Shown here: positions 50,542-60,808 of the stretch, one piece after another
How positions within the stretch are numbered: the first letter of the stretch is position 1
Layout of the letters: each line of letters starts with the position of its first letter
NCBI GenBank assembly: GCA_905331475.1
Contig: CAJNYU010002132.1
Coordinates: forward strand, 97,400-161,399
Origin: Rotaria socialis
Lineage: Eukaryota; Rotifera; Eurotatoria; Philodinida; Philodinidae
Direction: 5' to 3'
DNA: 64,000 nucleotides
Notes under the pieces: generated by a model
What the model saw: only the letters and a program-made list of their open reading frames with translations
Told to the model about the DNA's origin: nothing
The model's database searches: none
Program-made: the position numbers and the translations under genes

Positions 50542-52896
50542 TCAGGCGGATGTTTCCACATAGTAAAGAGCAGTGATGCATATGTATCCGACCACTAAGC
50601 AGAATCTGATTTCATGAAGTTGTGATGCAGCTGATGAATATAATGTATTGAGATACCGATCACTGAATATTCGACTTGAGATCGTAACATTTTCGGCTGC
50701 TTCATCGGTTTCAACTCGAATATAAGTAGCGTCAATGGAAAAGAACGGTGGTAAAGCAACATTTGGTAATTCACGTCGCTGATCAAGTTTTTCAAATTTC
50801 AAACACACTTCTAGAAGGCAATTGCCATTAACACTTCCCATTGCGTAGGCACTATAGCCTGCAGGGCATGTTTGACTGCGTGATCCAGTGGCTATATTGG
50901 CGTGTTCACAAGAATACATTCCACCATAACGAGGCAGAGTATCTGAGCTCGATGTAATTCTTTCACTCAAACATACTTTTATACCGTCAATATCATACGC
51001 CTGTATCAAGCCTAGTGGACAATTGTATGTATTGGTGACTGGATTAACTTTTGCCGTTGTAAACGAACCACCAAATACATAACTCGATCGAATATCAATA
51101 GTGCCAGACGAAGTTAGTTGTCGGCTGATATTTCGAGAGCATCCATAGAGATTGAGCTCACGCCGACCCTGCCCTATATTAGCCCTGTCACAACATTGTT
51201 GCAACCAAAGAAAGCCGCATTTATGACAGTTCTCAGTATATAATGATTCATATTGAATTGTAGTATGTAAAAGATGCATAATAAAATCGGGCTTGCACTG
51301 GTAATTATTTGTGTAGTAGTTTCGTGCTTGCAGTTTGGAACATTGTCTAAATAACGCACAAACTCAAAATTTTCTCTATTTTGCTCATGCAATAATATCA
51401 TAAAATCTCTAAACTTTAATTGCACAAAAGAATCTTTGGCTTTTCTATCATTGCAATCTAAATGTTCTCCCAGGCCGAACATACACGGTCGTATACGACG
51501 GTAAATCGCCGTATTTGGCCGTATTACATGGCTCCGTATTACGATCGTAAATCTCCGTGCCGTATACGGCGAAATATTACGACACGGAGATTTACGATCG
51601 TAATACGGAGCCATGTAATACGGTCAAATACGGCGATTTACCGTCGTATACGGCAGAAAACGGCCGTATACGGACGTCGTAAAGCTCGTCCTGGGCTAGA
51701 AAGATTTTTTTCCCCATCGAGAAAATAGTGACATCCATTGAAAGATTTACAGATGAACATACAGTATTAACTTACTGTGACATACGAGCATCTTCTGAGC
51801 AAGTACGAATAAAGCCTCCGAATTGTATCGTTTGTTCAGCTGGAGCACAAGCACTATCATCAAGATTGGCTACCCAATTGAATGATGGTGAATTTCGATT
51901 CATGCATCCTCGAACCGTATTCATTTCTACGTAGGCATTGATTGCTTCATCAATTTCCTTTCGAACTTTGCTTAATGCCTTGTCAGTCAATTCTGGGATT
52001 TTTTCGGCTTGTATTACATACGTAAGATTTTCAACAGCTCGTCGAATGATAACTGGACGGTTATTCACCGATGCTTGCCATTGTTGCATATGAGCACCCA
52101 TAATAAAGATATCACCACCTTTGGAATTTACTATTTTGCGATTGATCTTTGCTTTATATTCATTAATTGTCGCTTGACTATGTACCGAACTCGAACTGTA
52201 ACTTGCCGAAAGACTAAAAGAACTTAAAAATGATGCTTCCGCTGCTGCTTTGTACTTTTTTTCTTCTGATGTGCCGGTGTGATAATTCAAATGAGATACG
52301 AAATCTTCTTCAATGATCGATCCGCCCAAATATAAACGACTTGTATAGTGTGTTCCGTATTTTTTAACAAAAAGTTGAGCGAGATAAGTCGCTAAAAGAC
52401 TATTGTTATTCGTTTGATATTTCGCAATGTCGATTAGATCTCGTTTTACTTGTGGATGTAAAGGGCAACTAGGTAAAAGAATGACGTCAACCATGATGTA
52501 GTCAATTTGATTTCGCAATGTAATCGTCTTTTCTTGCTCCTGTTCTTTTTTTGTCGTTTGGTATTCTTTTGAATACGAGCCAGCGATCTTGAATGCCCCA
52601 AAGCCTGCGCTACCGCCTATCATTACATTTGACGAATACTCACTAGAACGCGAATCGAATGCATCGATTTCTATTGAGCCCATTTCGATTTTATTCTCGT
52701 TTATAGGAATCATTTCGATGCAGGATTGAAACAAACTAGAGCGATTGAAGTTTGATACTTCATATAAGGGTGCTAAATCGATGAATCGCAGATGATCCCA
52801 ACCAAAGCCAGGATAAATATCAACTGTCAGTGATTTTTCGCCGTTAGAACCGAGCCAAAACAACATCAGAATCATACCATAGATCATCATTTTCAT
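50542..52896 (-). CDS. MPEG1: Perforin-2 (MPEG1)-like MACPF protein
   Basis: Innate-immune pore-forming effector of phagosomes in animals. Two exons (51776-52896 and 50542-51346, joined in phase) give 641 residues. Signal peptide at the N-terminus (MKMMIYGMILMLFWLGSNG). The early segment PGFGWDHLRFIDLAPLY matches the MPEG1 start. The MACPF signature YGTHYTSRLYLGG is at residues 180-192. The end of the domain reads GCMNRNSPSFNW, NLDDSACAPAEQTIQFGGF, as in MPEG1. Exon 2 encodes the P2-like region with CSKLQARNYYTNNYQCKPDF, FGGSFTTAKVNPVTNTYNCP, KVCLSERI and YGGMYSCEHAN. The C-terminal 20 residues are hydrophobic, but no clear membrane anchor with a cytosolic tail follows, unlike vertebrate MPEG1. 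The 429-nt intron holds a palindromic MITE. Confidence 0.92.
51469..51695. mobile_element. 227-bp palindromic MITE (CCCAGG family) in the MPEG1-like intron
   Basis: Starts CCCAGGCCGAAC and ends with the near-complement GCTCGTCCTGGG. Internal arms (about 51490-51558 and 51582-51650) are almost perfect reverse complements, rich in CCGTAT/ATACGG and the palindrome CCGTATACGG. CT sits immediately outside both ends, a possible 2-bp target duplication. The frames read through it on both strands are artefacts. Confidence 0.82.
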
Positions 52897-54098
52897 TATG
52901 TGGCCAAATTCACAGTGTTCAATGAATAAACTTTATAATCTGAAAGATAGAATTCATGCATATGAATTTCAATTCAAGAGGTGTATGAAAAATACTTGAT
53001 TGAGTCGAACTATCTTTTATCAAGTTTTATGGATTAGAAAAAACCCACAATAATCTCCTCATCCTCTATGTATTTTGCGTGTAGTCGTTTATTTTGAAAA
53101 TGATACATGTAATTAATGTAACCGAAATGCTGTCGCCAGACTCTAGTTTCTTAGCAATATATATATTGATATCAGTCAATCAACATAAATAACTCATGTT
53201 TCTATATCTATATAGAAGGAGAGAAACATGACAAAATACCCTAATCCACAAAATTTGGTTCGCTAAATCGCTTCCTCGATGAAATCGATACTTGTGAAAA
53301 ATTAGACGATATTTATTTCTGATCAACAAACGAGCAATTTTCGTTTGGGTATTGATTTTGGGTTAGGTGTTGGTGCGGATGTGGGTGTGGGTGCGAGTGT
53401 GTGTAGAAGAGAAAGAGTATCAGCCACAGTCACAGTCACACTCTGATTACTGGTAGATGAACTTGTTGACCATGACAACAGCATCACGCTCCAATTTCCA
53501 TGGAATTTACCAGTAGCCTTTCTATGAAAATAGCAAACACAACATATTTTACTTTATGTTTTATGACCAATCAGTAGACCTTAAAAAGTTCTATCAGCAC
53601 AGAAATACGGGATTTGTATAGTGTGGTACTGGTTGTTCAAGAATGGGTGGCACTATATGTTGTATAGTAGAGATCTACTACTTGCCGACGTAGAGTAAAA
53701 TCTCTTTAAAATGGTTGGTAAGAGTTCAGAATCATGAGTAGCTGTCTAATTCGAGTTAGAATATAAATGGAGAAAAGAAAAAGTTGAATTAAAACTAAAA
53801 CTAGGAATAGATTTTGTTTTAGTTTAACTTTCCGATATATGCGACATATGAATACATATATGCCCTTCACCCGCGCCCATATTTGAGCACTCCTCCATGG
53901 TATCCATCACCCACACTCACATTTGAATTAACTCGGATACCCCCTCTGCATCCCTTCCGGGTGCCCTTCACCCACACCCACTCCATCTTAAACTAAATAT
54001 AAAACTAAATCTATTTCTACCACTTGTTTTCGAATTGATACCATGCAGTTGGGTGTCCATTTATATTCGAATTCGAACTAGGCATCTCATGGGCAGTA
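52897..54098. other. Gene-free region with telomere-like G-rich tracts
   Basis: Upstream of the MPEG1-like gene. Contains GTGCGGATGTGGGTGTGGG-type sequence at about 53365-53405, its loose counterpart CACAGTCACAGTCACA at about 53425, and CACCCACAC/CACCCACACCCAC blocks at about 53865-53985. No coding gene seen. Confidence 0.5.
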
Positions 54099-54336
54099 CC
54101 CAGGTCCATCATTCAGACCGTCTGAAAGATGACATTAAATTGCCTGAAACAGTTCAGAAACGGTGCACATAGTGTCATAAACCATGAAAAATGACCACCG
54201 ATTTTAATCGGTTTTTAGCAGTTTCCCGTCAGCTCGGATTACAGGCCGCTTTTCTCCGGACCGTTAACGATGGCGTTCACGACCGTTTTCGACGAAAAAT
54301 GGTAAGTAATAAAAGCACCTTATTTTCGTTTATTCT

Positions 54337-54550
54337 GACGTGATCAGAGATGGGCAACTCCGGCTTTTTTCGGTCAACTCCGCCGGAGTTGAATAAGATA
54401 TCCGAGAAAAAAAATAGAGTTTAAGAACTGTATATGGAAGAGTGATACTTCGGCTACCCCTAACTCCGACGGTTGCTACGGAGTTGTACGCTGCGTGCTT
54501 TGTTGCTAGGGGAGTTAACTCCGGAGTTGCCCATCCCTGCGTGACGTGAT
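54337..54550. mobile_element. Nested hAT-type MITE, about 195 bp
   Basis: Element 54345-54539: CAGAGATGGGCAACTCCGG at the left and the complement of CAGGGATGGGCAACTCCGG at the right (18 of 19). GACGTGAT directly precedes it (54337-54344) and recurs 3 nt after the right end (54543-54550), so the 8-bp duplication is present with a 3-nt offset. The interior repeats AACTCCG/CGGAGTT palindromes. Confidence 0.8.
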
Positions 54551-54599
54551 CAAGATGCTTCTCACCGTTTTCCATGAGAGTTACGCTGATTATTTATAC

Positions 54600-54990
54600 C
54601 TTTGAAATATTTAATTTAATATTATTATCATATATTTATTTTCAAAAAAGTCTACATAAACTAACAGAAAATAAAACAGAAAATCATCGGAAAAGAATAA
54701 AAAACATTGAAGCAGTCCAAAAATTAAAATAAATAAATAAAATAAAAGAAGTAAAATACAACAATATAAAATAAATAAATAAATAAATAAAAGTATAAAA
54801 TAAAATAAATAAAATATACAATAAAATACAATAAAAATAAAGTAATTTATAAATAAAATTCAATAAAAGAAAATAAAATAAAACAGAATAAATAAAATAA
54901 CGTAAAAAATAAAATAAAAGAAAATGAATGATACAATAAGAATTAAATTAGCTAAAGAAAAGAAAAAAAAATGAAGTAAAATAAGTTGAA
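54600..54990. repeat. AAATAAATA low-complexity tract
   Basis: Nearly pure A/T with variations on AAATAAAATA; no frame or structure beyond simple repetition. Confidence 0.85.
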
Positions 54991-55560
54991 GTGTCTAAGT
55001 AACTATATATTTTACCTATATTTATATCTCCAAATAAAAGAGATACAAAACGATAAAAAACGTTCGCCTTAGAAGGTAGTCGCTTCCGACAACACGGAAA
55101 CCGTCACCGAAAAGGCCGCCGTTTTTCGCTGTTTCTAGTCGTTTGCGGGCCGTTCTATACGACATGGGTAGTTGAACCAATATAACATAAAGATTGTGTA
55201 GTCTTTCTTCACTTTTAGATCTTTATTCTGATAGGATTTAAACCATCCTTATACAAAAAATTCTTCTCATATTTAGTCGAATTATCCTTGGGTTCCTTCT
55301 AAATATGCTATCTCGTGATAATACAGAAGTAGTCGACTTTTAAAGGTGAACAGACAATCGAAGAATACATAGTAGAGATATTTAGGTTTTCATTATAGAA
55401 ATAGATCAGCGTTTCTGGTTGAATTGTAGTATACTATTATGTAAGGATTTATTACTAGATACTTAAAATTCTCAATTTATGTGAACTTCTACTTGAGTTT
55501 CAGATAAAAAGCACTCCACCGAGTTCCTCAAATCTCATATCAGTCTTCTTTTTTGTTCAG

Positions 55561-55860
55561 TTGAAAACGGGTATTACTAATTTACGCGAACAGCACGAAC
55601 AGTCAAGTTGGTGAGATCGTATATAAGTCATCTTTGCGAACACCCACAGCGTGTAGAGTTATATTCACGAACATCCATTTTCTAGGAGCAATACTGGAAA
55701 AAAAAACTGTCATCAAAGACTAAAAAATGACCCCTCTCAACACGAACACTCAGAATCTCTGTCATAGTCTACGCAAGCACCTTAAACTTTTTCTTACGAA
55801 CATCCGCAGAACTCCATAAGCTACATTTTGACCAAACGACATGGTATCCCCAAATGAATT
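55561..55860 (+). repeat. Dispersed 300-bp repeat, copy 1
   Basis: From ATTTACGCGAACAGCACGAA to GAATTCTTATAGGAC. Very similar (about nine in ten bases by eye) to 58345-58650 in the same orientation. Its last third recurs inverted at about 56805-56910. Contains several GAACACCCAC/GAACATCC motifs. Non-coding. Confidence 0.85.
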
Positions 55861-56804
55861 CTTATAGGACTTTTGGGGTGTGGGTGCCGGTGTGAGTTTG
55901 ACTGTGACTGATGGTAACTTTTCCGTGTTTTGAAAGCGACTATATCCACAGTCACACCCACATCCTAACCTATTCCTGATTTATATTACTTAAATCACGT
56001 CCGAAAAATATCGTATCTTGGTTCAAACTAAAACCATCTTTGGAGAAATGGTTCAACAAAAAAAATGGTGCAGTACGGAACCTTTTCAAACATTTGGAAC
56101 TATTGAGGGTCTGAGATGGTTCTTTAAACTAGCTAGAACTCTCGATGGTTTATTAATGAACGAGTGAAACCTCAAAAGGTTCAGTGTCTTGGCTAGAACC
56201 ATAAATAGTTCCATATGACACCTTTTTTCAAAGCACAGGCTTGCTCAGTTTATAATTTTCTATCGAGGAACGTTTGAAGGCTCTATCTGCCATTTATCTC
56301 TGCGGAATTATAAAAATAGAAACAAAGGTAAAAATTCAAAATTTGGAATAAGTTTTTCAAATTAAAATTTTGTTTTCACCACTCAATTTTTCCTTTAAAT
56401 ACTAGCCTTCCAATGCTGAATCCGATTCTGAAATCAAAAGATGTGCTCTGAAACTCAGTTCCATCAAAATCTCACTCTTTTCATTGCTTAAAGCTGAAAA
56501 ATTTTGATTTTCTGGAACCTTAACTTGCGAGGCTTTGGCAGAAAAATTACTCTAGAATATAAGAAGAGCATGTCGGAAAACGCTTTAGAATTTGAGGACA
56601 ACTTGTGACAATCAGTCGCTCTCAAAGTACTCTACATCAGCGTTCCAATGTGGACACCTGTTGTGGGCCCGCTACCTAAGCAACTAACTGAATCATAGAT
56701 CTATAAGTAGATAGAAAGTTGATAACGGTGCTGATAAGTCTAAATTTCGCGCTATTAACGTGTTAAAAGGAACCTCTTTGGCGTACATGGCCACATTTTG
56801 ACCC

Positions 56805-56910
56805 ATGATATGTATTTTGAGAACAAAAGTCCTATAAGAATTCATTTGTGGATACCATGTCTTTTGGTCAAAACGTAGCTTATAGAGTTCTGTGGGTGTT
56901 CTTAGAAGTA
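56805..56910 (-). repeat. Dispersed repeat, partial inverted copy
   Basis: Reverse complement of the right third of copy 1 (TCCTATAAGAATTCATTTG through GTGGGTGTTCTTA). With copy 1 it could form the two ends of one element (55.56-56.91 kb), or be an independent fragment. Confidence 0.75.
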
Positions 56911-57007
56911 AATTGAGTGCTATTAAGCTTTTAAAATGGACCTCTTGGGTACACTGAAAAAAAAAGGTTCCATGCGGAACTTAAAAGGTTTCGATCGGAA
57001 ACACCCC

Positions 57008-57066
57008 ACGGAAAAAAAATTTCGAAAAAACCGCGGTCAACCGCCGGATTTTATTGTTATCGCGGN
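57008..57066. repeat. Truncated end of the CCCACGG element at an assembly gap
   Basis: CCCACGGAAAAAAAATTTCG followed by a CGCGGTCAACCGC segment matches the reverse complement of the right end of the element at 60809-62012. The match stops at the single N at 57066, so the rest of this copy was probably lost in the assembly. Confidence 0.8.
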
Positions 57067-57654
57067 CGTGAAATTTTGCGGCTCCGTCCTATGCCAACTA
57101 GGGACAAGTCCGAAAACCATCCTTATAAATGGCTTCTTTCTTCGACTCAAAAGTTAATTACCTCATTATAAAGCACTGATAATAAATTTTGCAAGTTTCT
57201 CTATTTCATAGTAACAGTGCTGATGAGATTCGATTTGTCTAAACGACACCATCTGATCTGTCAGATCGATATTCCTTGAAAATGTTTTCTTAATCTATAA
57301 CTAATCTTACGTGTGTGAGTCCTACAAGAGTTTTAAGTTTAATCCATTTACACAACCTGAATCAATTTCGATGCATTCTCATATTATCTAAGTTAAAGTG
57401 ATATATATGTCCAGTAATAGTGTGAGATGAAACTGAATAGAAACCGTTTTAATATAAAATTCTGACTAGAACCTGATTTGACATGAAATTTCTTCCTTTG
57501 CTTTTTACCGAGTGATATTTATTGAAACTCGATTCTAGCTTATAATTTACTGCAATTTCTTCTTTCGTCTCTATCTCGACTACTCATTGAGAAAGCATTG
57601 ACGAAGCTCGCACGATTCTCTTTATTTTCTGCACGTTAGAAGTCTTTCAGTGAA

Positions 57655-58252
57655 CTCAGGTCGAACAGTCCGGCCTGGAAACGGCCGGTTCCGAGTAGTT
57701 CCGTTGATTTTGTGGAAGCACCCAGGTCGAAAAATCTGACACAAGATCTTATGAAATACATACAAGATCTTGGAATACGGGCGAAATCTTACAAGAATCA
57801 TACAAAAAATCGTAGTCCCTGAGATTTTAGATCAATTCGCACAAGCAGACTCTTGAAAGATCTTACACATTAATACGATCTTTGAAGAATCTGATTGTTT
57901 GACCTGATCTGAGATCTCAGGAACTACGATTTTTTGTATAATTTTCGTGTGATCGTGGAAGATCATATAAGATTTGACACAAGATCTTATCAGATCTTAC
58001 AATATGATTGCTCGATTTGGGCAGTATTCCGGTTGAAAAATTTTCGGATTTTTTCCGGTGATTTCCGATCAATTCCTGCCGGAAAGCACCGGAATTTGGC
58101 AGAAATCCGCCGGAAAAGCCCGGCCGTATTTTTGACCGGAATACTGCTTCTGTGTTCCAGCGATTTCCTGTTTTCCTGCAGGATATGGTGACTTTCCCGC
58201 ATATTTCCTAGAGTATCCTACGGGATCTACTGGCCAGAATGTTCGACCTGGG
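57655..58252. mobile_element. 598-bp CCCAGG-family element with nested insertions
   Basis: Left end CTCAGGTCGAACAGTCCGGCC and right end the complement of CCCAGGTCGAACATTCTGGCC agree over most of about 20 bp. AA lies directly outside both ends (possible 2-bp duplication). Inside are the nested element 57721-58021 and an inverted-repeat segment GCAGTATTCCGGT..ACCGGAATACTGC (58021-58147). Non-coding. Confidence 0.7.
57721..58021. mobile_element. 301-bp nested CCCAGG-family element
   Basis: Begins CCCAGGTCGA and ends TCGATTTGGG (8 of 10 complementary). The arms carry repeated AGATCTTAT/ATAAGATC motifs giving overall dyad symmetry. CA precedes and follows it. The right CA overlaps the start of another inverted repeat, so the limit is less certain. 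Confidence 0.55.
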
Positions 58253-58344
58253 AAAGTGTTTATAACGTCAGTTATTCACTAAAGAACATTAAAGAGAATA
58301 TTTTATTATTAGATTCAAAATAAAAAAGAATATAGTGACATGTT

Positions 58345-58650
58345 TTCAACGGATATTACGAATTTACGCGAACAGCACGAACAACCAAATTTGTGAGATC
58401 ACATATAAGTCATCTTTACGAACACCCCCAGCATGTAGAGTTGTATTCACGAACATCCATTTTCTAGGAGCAATACTGAAAAAAAACTGTCATCAAAGAC
58501 TAAAAAATGACCCCTCTCAACATGAACACCCAGAATCTCCGTTATAGTCTACGCAAACACCTTAAACTTTTTCTTACGAACACCCACAGAACTCCATAAG
58601 CTACATTTTGACCAAAGGATATGGTAGCCTGGAATAAATTCTTATAGGAC
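58345..58650 (+). repeat. Dispersed 300-bp repeat, copy 2
   Basis: Direct copy of 55561-55860 with scattered substitutions, from AATTTACGCGAACAGCACGAA-like start to TTCTTATAGGACC. It is followed by an AAAAAAAGGTTCCATACGGAAC segment that also occurs near 56950. Confidence 0.85.
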
Positions 58651-58974
58651 CTTTTCTCTGAAAACACTTGAGATCGATCAAATTTGACCATATATACACT
58701 GGAAAAAAAGGTTCCATACGGAACTTAAAAAACGTTTCGAGATTTGCAACGAAATCTAAACCTTTTTTCGGTTTCGTATAAATATGGTTCCGTACGGAAC
58801 CATTCCCAATTAGTATTCAAAATGGTTTCGTAGCTCAAATAACCTCTCCATTCGAATGCAATGCCTCTGCGTTTGCGCCAATACTACCATTCACGCTTCC
58901 ATTACAATTCCGGCAACTATCCTTTTGTTAACAAGTTCATTCTTTAATTTATATCTTAAGTTTTAAATGTATAC

Positions 58975-59275
58975 CCTATGTTAACCTCTTACTCTACATC
59001 GTTATTCTATATCTAACTCTTAATTTATATCCTTAATCTATATCCGCATTCTATGTCTAACCATTATTCTATACCCTCAATCGATATCCTTATTCTATAT
59101 CCTTATTCTATGTCTAACCATTATTCTATATCCTTATTCTATGTCTAACCATTATTCTATATCCTTATTCTATGTCTAACCATTATTCTATACCCTCAAT
59201 CGATATCCTTATTCTATATCCTTATTCTATACCTAACCCCCTTATCCTATATCCTTATTCTATATCTAAATGGTT
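58975..59275. repeat. Tandem repeat array of TTATTCTATATCC units
   Basis: About 300 bp of degenerate 12-13 bp units (TTATTCTATATCC, TCTAACCATTATTCTA). The centre shows a higher-order period of about 31 bp, CCTTATTCTATGTCTAACCA repeated nearly exactly. Non-coding on both strands. Confidence 0.85.
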
Positions 59276-60808
59276 CACCATTTAGATTTTTGTTTTACAA
59301 TAATCAAGAGTAGTGTGTGAATATGGATCATCGTCAACTGATAAAAAAAAACGGCCAATTCACACCTTAAACAATCAGCAAAATATTTTCATCTCTCCAA
59401 ACTCACAATCGTTTTTTTTCTCTGCTCGGATTGACCTAAAACGAGAAAATTTCTAATATTATCATTGTACTCACCAATGATACATTTTGTTGTGATAAAT
59501 GTAAATAGACACTATATGTTTCTATTATTTTTTGATAGTAACCGGCTTTTGCCAGTTGTGATCCGATGATTGTGAAGTGAAAAAACATGTTTGTTATTAT
59601 GATAGTTACCGTGGATTTATTTCATGATATAAGGCGGGGGGAAAAAATTGTTTGTGTGTTTGGTATTCCTAATGTGAATCTTGTTAATGGAGCATACTTG
59701 CGCAAGTTAAATGATTCACTTCAAATTACTTTTCTCTGTATTTTGTTTCGAATTCTATCTCTATGGTCGTATAGCTGATAATTGTTTCATGAGATAGCGC
59801 TCATTTCCCGGCCGATATAGTTATGACATAACTTATTCTATAGGTTTATTGTTTTTCAAGGCAAATGCAATGTAAAACTCGTAAAGAAAACGGTAACGAA
59901 TAAATATATAAGTAAAAGAGTATCTAAGAAACAGCGGAAAATGCACAAAATAGTTTTTGAAGCATTTGCTACTAGAAGTGTCTCAGTTATAAAAGAAAAC
60001 TTCAAGCTGGAAACGTTTGTATTGGTTTGTATACATTTATATAACAAAATATATCATTAAAGGGTTCATCTTAGATTTATGCAGCAGATTATGTTAGTCA
60101 CATAAAATACAATACAGTCGTTTCAGCATTAACAACTTCTACATATTTGAACTTTTATGTAATAGGTACAAATTCTAGCACGATTATATTACATTCGATG
60201 AAACGCGGACAATTTTGCATTTATATATTTGATTTAATATTATTATTAAATAAAAGCATTCTTGGATATATATATACATAATGTCTACATTTTTCAAGTT
60301 TTATTTTGTACTGCGAAGACTTAGTATACAATAAAAAGTTAAAGACAAATAATATAAAAAGGTGGAGAATAGGAATAAGATGAACAACGTTTGTAATAAT
60401 GCCACAATATATATGTAAAGCGTTTTACCAACTTTGTAGATAAACAACGTGGATCTTTGCTTGTTCCATTTATATTCGAAATATAGTGCCGTTAATAAAT
60501 TATAACTAGTTCGACTATTTGCTTTTGCTTGAGGTACTTAATATTGTAAACAGTGAATTTGATGTAGAATAAGATGAGCAGTGGAAAAATAAACGATTGG
60601 TTTTAACTTCACTCGGCAACAAAAGAAGTAACGACAGAAAGTGCCACTCTACAACTTATGTTAACCAAAAAGGATATAGCAGTATTTTACAAAACCTTGT
60701 TGAATTCCAAACCTAAAAAAGGTTTATTACGACACCTTGTTGAATCCGAAGCACTGAAAAGGTCTTTCATGAAACCTCTGATGGAACTGAACTACTATTA
60801 GGTTTCGT
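59276..60808. other. Gene-free AT-rich region
   Basis: 1.5 kb with no supported gene. Two short frames (about 59590-59780 plus, 59856-60047 minus) have no recognisable features. The last 120 bp carry AAAAGGTTT/ACCTTGTTGAAT motifs like those near 56050 and 58700. Confidence 0.45.

Larger units (their letters stand above)
54099..55168. mobile_element. About 1.07-kb CCCAGG-family element carrying a nested hAT MITE
   Basis: Left end CCCAGGTCCATCATTC, right end the partial complement CTATACGACATGGG; TA lies directly outside both ends. Sub-terminal regions on both sides contain GAAACGG/CCGTTT-type inverted segments. The interior holds the nested hAT-type MITE at 54345-54539 and an A-rich low-complexity tract of AAATAAATA units (about 54600-54990). 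No transposase frame. The end match is imperfect, so the limits are tentative. Confidence 0.5.

Noticed and set aside
51462-51728. 88-residue plus-strand frame and the overlapping minus-strand frame at 51174-51614
   Set aside because: Both run through the palindromic MITE within the MPEG1-like intron; the splice model restores the family sequence without them.
57934-58202. Overlapping 70- and 85-residue frames on opposite strands
   Set aside because: They read through inverted repeats of the CCCAGG-family element and its nested insertion.
59856-60047. Hydrophobic minus-strand frame considered as a missing TRPM membrane exon
   Set aside because: No TRPM motif, no suitable splice sites in phase, and it begins with an unrelated sequence; kept as non-coding.
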